Assembly: GCA_003447595.1 (NCBI GenBank)
Contig: DLYT01000158.1
Span: 1-8,601 of the forward strand
DNA: 8,601 bases
Source of the DNA: Porphyromonadaceae bacterium
GTDB taxonomy: Bacteria > Bacteroidota > Bacteroidia > Bacteroidales > CAMTPD01
Direction of reading: 5' to 3'
The position numbers were made by a program, and so were the translations under genes. Positions within the stretch are counted from its first letter, which is position 1; each line of letters starts with the position of its first letter. This document shows, piece after piece, positions 6,489-8,601 of the stretch. A model generated the notes under the pieces. The model saw only the letters and a program-made list of their open reading frames with translations, had not been told where the DNA came from and did no database searches.

Positions 6489-6502
6489 CAAAACTGTTTT
6501 TG
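6489..6502. promoter_or_regulatory. Palindromic motif upstream of cdd (copy 1)
   Basis: CAAAAC-T-GTTTTTG, a near-perfect palindrome ending four bases before the cdd ATG. The 12-mer CAAAACTGTTTT recurs at 7004-7015, upstream of mnmE. It may be a protein-binding site or a hairpin hiding the cdd start; no known regulator is identified. Confidence 0.35.
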
Positions 6503-6506
6503 ATAT

Positions 6507-6992
6507 ATGAAAGAATTGAAAATAATTACAACACTCAAAACCTATACATATCAAGAGTTAGACTCTATTGATATGCAATTGATCGAAGCTGCACGCCAAG
6601 CGATGTTAAACGCATACGCACCCTACTCTCGCTTCAGTGTGGGATGCGCCGCTCTGCTTACCAATAATCTAATTATCCAAGCCTCGAATCAAGAAAACAT
6701 CGCCTTTCCTTCGGGATCTTGCGCCGAAGCCAATACCGTAAACTTTGCCAAAGCTCAATATCCCGACGAAGCAATTACCGCATTGGCAATTATCGCAGCA
6801 TCGGGCAACAATATCGTTGAATTTATTTCGCCATGTGGCAACTGTCGCCAAATATTGGCCGAGGTAGAACACCGTCAAAAACATCCGTTTCGAATACTAC
6901 TAGCCGGAAAGCATGAAGTATGCATCCTCAACAGTGCATCAGACTTGCTACCGTTTGGATTCAACGCCAATATCGGGAGCTTACGACCATAA
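6507..6992 (+). CDS. cdd: Cytidine deaminase
   Basis: Zinc-dependent deamination of cytidine and deoxycytidine to uridine and deoxyuridine, a pyrimidine salvage step in the cytoplasm. The 161-residue protein has the short tetrameric-type architecture. PYSRFSVGCAAL (39-50) and the nucleoside-binding NQEN (61-64) precede the first zinc motif, PSGSCAEAN (68-76, ligand C72, proton-shuttling E74). The second zinc motif is SPCGNCRQ (108-115, ligands C110 and C113). All zinc ligands and the catalytic Glu are present. Unusual is Ala75, where short-type enzymes normally have Arg (CAER), a residue known in the Bacillus enzyme to temper the charge of the three-cysteine zinc site. It starts with the ATG at 6507. 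It is divergent from the DUF3843-like gene and 54 bases before mnmE, which has its own -7 element. Family call is firm; activity is likely but the substitution deserves a check. Confidence 0.93.
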   Translation: MKELKIITTLKTYTYQELDSIDMQLIEAARQAMLNAYAPYSRFSVGCAALLTNNLIIQASNQENIAFPSGSCAEANTVNFAKAQYPDEAITALAIIAASGNNIVEFISPCGNCRQILAEVEHRQKHPFRILLAGKHEVCILNSASDLLPFGFNANIGSLRP

Positions 6993-7003
6993 AACCGGAA
7001 TAT

Positions 7004-7016
7004 CAAAACTGTTTTG
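7004..7016. promoter_or_regulatory. Palindromic motif upstream of mnmE (copy 2)
   Basis: CAAAAC-T-GTTTTG, perfect 6-bp arms around one T, directly abutting the mnmE -7 element (7017-7024). A factor bound here would sit in the spacer between -33 and -7. It shares a 12-mer with the motif just before cdd. Confidence 0.35.
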
Positions 7017-7024
7017 TAACTTTG
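7017..7024 (+). promoter_or_regulatory. -7 element of mnmE
   Basis: TAACTTTG followed by C matches TAnnTTTG perfectly and ends 22 bases before the mnmE ATG, giving a leader of about 15-18 bases with no Shine-Dalgarno. No TTTG is found at the -33 distance; the spacer is occupied by a palindrome. mnmE may also receive read-through from cdd, since no terminator lies between. Confidence 0.6.
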
Positions 7025-7046
7025 CACATCTAAAGAAAACAGAAAC

Positions 7047-8441
7047 ATGAACAATCAAGATACAATTTGTGCCATTTCTACGGCACCGGGTGCAGGAGGT
7101 GTAGCCGTAATCCGCGTTTCGGGCCCCGAAGCTTTTGCGATTACCAACAACATCTACCGCCCATTCAAAGAAGGCAAAAGTGTACTCACGCAAAAAGCAT
7201 ATACACTTAGTTATGGCACCATCTTCAACGGTGACATCTCTATTGACGATGTTGTAGTGGCTGTTTTCCGTACTCCGCACTCTTTTACAGGCGAAGACAC
7301 AGTAGAAATCAGTTGCCACGGATCTGTTTATATCCAACAACAAATCCTTCAACTACTTATCAAGCAAGGATGCCGACTTGCTACAGCCGGAGAGTTTACG
7401 CAACGTGCATTCCTAAATGGCAAGATGGACCTTTCGCAAGCAGAAGCGGTAGCCGACTTGATTGCTTCAACTTCGGCAGCTTCTCACAAATTGGCACTAA
7501 ACCAAATGCGTGGAGGATTTAGCAACGAGCTTACCAAGTTACGTATGCAGTTGCTGGACTTTACTTCATTGGTCGAACTAGAACTTGACTTTAGCGAAGA
7601 AGATGTTGAGTTTGCCGATCGCAGCGCACTTAAGAATCTAGCGAATAATATTGAACAAATCATCGGTAAACTTGCAGAGTCCTTTAGCGTAGGAAATGCG
7701 ATTAAGAATGGTATTCCGGTAGCAATTATCGGCGAAACTAATGCCGGCAAATCTACGTTGCTCAATTTGTTGCTGCAAGAAGACAAAGCCATCGTATCGG
7801 ATATTCACGGAACTACCCGCGACGTAATCGAAGATACAATGAATATCGGTGGCGTTACCTTCCGCTTTATTGACACGGCCGGTATTCGCGAAACAACAGA
7901 CACGATCGAAAGCATCGGTATCGAGCGTACGTATCAAAAACTCGACCAGGCCTCTATCATTCTTTGGGTGATGGACATCAATACGCCCGAAGCCGAATTA
8001 AATGCTTTGGCACAAACCATCGTACCGAAAGCCGAAGGCAAACAACTCGTATTGGTATTTAATAAAATAGACGAACTTACGCCCGAACAACTGGAAGCGA
8101 AGAAACAACTTCTATCTCAGATTGAAGCAGAGCGTGTATTTATATCAGCTCGTAACAACGAAAATACGGCAACGCTGCAAAACGTATTGCTCAAAGCAGC
8201 ACACATCCCCGAGATCGGCAACAACGATGTCATTGTCACCAACCTTCGTCACTACGAAGCACTAGTCAAAGCACACGAAGCCATTACCCGCGTAATCAAC
8301 GATATGGAAATGCGCATCAGCGGCGACTTCCTCAGTCAAGACATCCGCGAGTGTATGCATTACCTTGGTGAGATCACCGGGCACATCTCTACAGACGATG
8401 TACTCGGCAATATCTTTGCTAAGTTCTGTATCGGCAAATAA
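7047..8441 (+). CDS. mnmE: tRNA uridine-5-carboxymethylaminomethyl modification GTPase MnmE (TrmE)
   Basis: MnmE works with MnmG to build the carboxymethylaminomethyl group (or related forms) at C5 of the wobble uridine in a set of tRNAs, using a tetrahydrofolate one-carbon donor and GTP hydrolysis. At 464 residues it is complete. It has the N-terminal folate-binding domain starting DTICAISTAPGAGGVAVIRVSG, and the helical domain containing GEFTQRAFLNGKMDLSQAEA. The inserted G domain has the P-loop GETNAGKST (229-237), the K-loop/G2 motif GTTRD (255-259), G3 DTAG (276-279), G4 NKID (339-342) and G5-like SAR (367-369). It ends in the invariant FCIGK with the conserved C461. The P-loop Thr231, in place of the common Pro, is to my knowledge normal in Bacteroidota. 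The start is the ATG at 7047, just after a -7 element. Confidence 0.98.
   Translation: MNNQDTICAISTAPGAGGVAVIRVSGPEAFAITNNIYRPFKEGKSVLTQKAYTLSYGTIFNGDISIDDVVVAVFRTPHSFTGEDTVEISCHGSVYIQQQILQLLIKQGCRLATAGEFTQRAFLNGKMDLSQAEAVADLIASTSAASHKLALNQMRGGFSNELTKLRMQLLDFTSLVELELDFSEEDVEFADRSALKNLANNIEQIIGKLAESFSVGNAIKNGIPVAIIGETNAGKSTLLNLLLQEDKAIVSDIHGTTRDVIEDTMNIGGVTFRFIDTAGIRETTDTIESIGIERTYQKLDQASIILWVMDINTPEAELNALAQTIVPKAEGKQLVLVFNKIDELTPEQLEAKKQLLSQIEAERVFISARNNENTATLQNVLLKAAHIPEIGNNDVIVTNLRHYEALVKAHEAITRVINDMEMRISGDFLSQDIRECMHYLGEITGHISTDDVLGNIFAKFCIGK
8411..8418 (+). promoter_or_regulatory. Possible internal -7 element for the Fic-linked gene
   Basis: TATCTTTG followed by C lies inside the last codons of mnmE (Ile-Phe-Ala) and ends 46 bases before the downstream ATG. 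It is the same nonamer as the -7 site of the glucosaminidase gene. There is no -33 TTTG, and the bases are partly fixed by the conserved MnmE C terminus, so this may be coincidence. Confidence 0.3.
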
Positions 8442-8464
8442 GATGCGTATATTGAGATAAGTAT

Positions 8465-8601
8465 ATGCGTCATTTTGAAGAATATATCCGACAAGGCGAG
8501 CCGCGCAAACTAGAAAAAAGTTATGCGTGGCAAACAGCCATTGGCCTGCAAGAAGTAGACGGACTTAAACCTTCCGAATATTTAATACAAACTGCTTATC
8601 G
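8465..8601 (+). CDS. Start of a Fic-family protein or VbhA-like antitoxin (cut by window edge)
   Basis: Forty-five codons are open from the ATG at 8465 to the edge, 23 bases after the mnmE stop. The start reads MRHFEEYIRQGEPRKLEK, followed by YAWQTAIGLQEVDGLKPSEY (20-39). This resembles the antitoxin-VbhA segment that, in Bacteroidota, precedes a Fic domain in one polypeptide. Fic proteins usually transfer AMP to a target hydroxyl, and the VbhA helix blocks ATP binding. Aligned from memory with Bartonella VbhA (ASQRLEGLEP), the visible stretch is GLQEVDGLKP. Gly, Leu and Pro are kept, but the inhibitory Ser is Leu28 and the inhibitory Glu is Asp32. An upstream ATG at 8443 opens only five codons. 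The gene may be cotranscribed with mnmE. Whether a Fic domain (HPFxxGNGR) follows cannot be seen; a stand-alone antitoxin is the alternative. Confidence 0.6.
   Translation, partial: MRHFEEYIRQGEPRKLEKSYAWQTAIGLQEVDGLKPSEYLIQTAY

Noticed and set aside
8443..8460. ATG-CGT-ATA-TTG-AGA-TAA mini-frame after the mnmE stop as a leader peptide
   Set aside because: Five codons with no repeated amino acid, no attenuator stem after it, and no ribosome-binding signal; likely chance.
1..8601. CRISPR array, tRNA or rRNA genes, insertion-sequence ends, prophage or secretion genes
   Set aside because: No regularly spaced repeats, no cloverleaf-forming sequence, no transposase or integrase motif, and no terminal inverted repeats were seen on either strand.

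Overview
The window looks like a stretch of ordinary chromosome from a member of the Bacteroidota, most likely the order Bacteroidales. The reasons are the protein variants (a long Bacteroidota-type PurM, group-II PyrF, MnmE with the P-loop GETNAGKS, a glucosaminidase with two LysM domains, a DUF3843-like protein), the lack of Shine-Dalgarno sequences before most starts, and several copies of the Bacteroides-type -7 promoter element TAnnTTTG just upstream of genes. No insertion sequence, tRNA, rRNA or CRISPR array was seen.

Left part, minus strand. The left edge cuts the 5' end of lpxD (lipid A synthesis). A 380-base intergenic region follows. It holds two small hairpins just upstream of lpxD and a strong intrinsic terminator that ends the next transcript. 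That transcript is a three-gene minus-strand unit, purM - prfA - pyrF (purine step, release factor 1, last step of UMP synthesis). A good -33/-7 promoter for it overlaps the 3' end of the next gene, which encodes a secreted two-LysM glucosaminidase. The glucosaminidase gene has its own -7 element, placed against a perfect 20-bp terminator stem that ends the gene before it. That gene encodes a 499-residue protein of unknown function resembling DUF3843.

Right part, plus strand. A divergent intergenic region (6365-6506) separates the DUF3843-like gene from cdd (cytidine deaminase), then mnmE (tRNA wobble-uridine modification GTPase), then the first 45 codons of a gene whose product begins like a VbhA-antitoxin-type segment, as found at the N terminus of some Fic AMP-transferases. 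The right edge cuts this last gene.

Most genes are housekeeping: nucleotide metabolism (purM, pyrF, cdd), translation (prfA, mnmE) and envelope (lpxD, glucosaminidase). Points worth a second look are the Fic-linked start with a degenerate inhibitory motif, the cytidine deaminase with Ala in place of the usual Arg beside its zinc site, the DUF3843-like protein, and a palindromic motif shared by the cdd and mnmE upstream regions. I did not find a clearly new multi-gene system.
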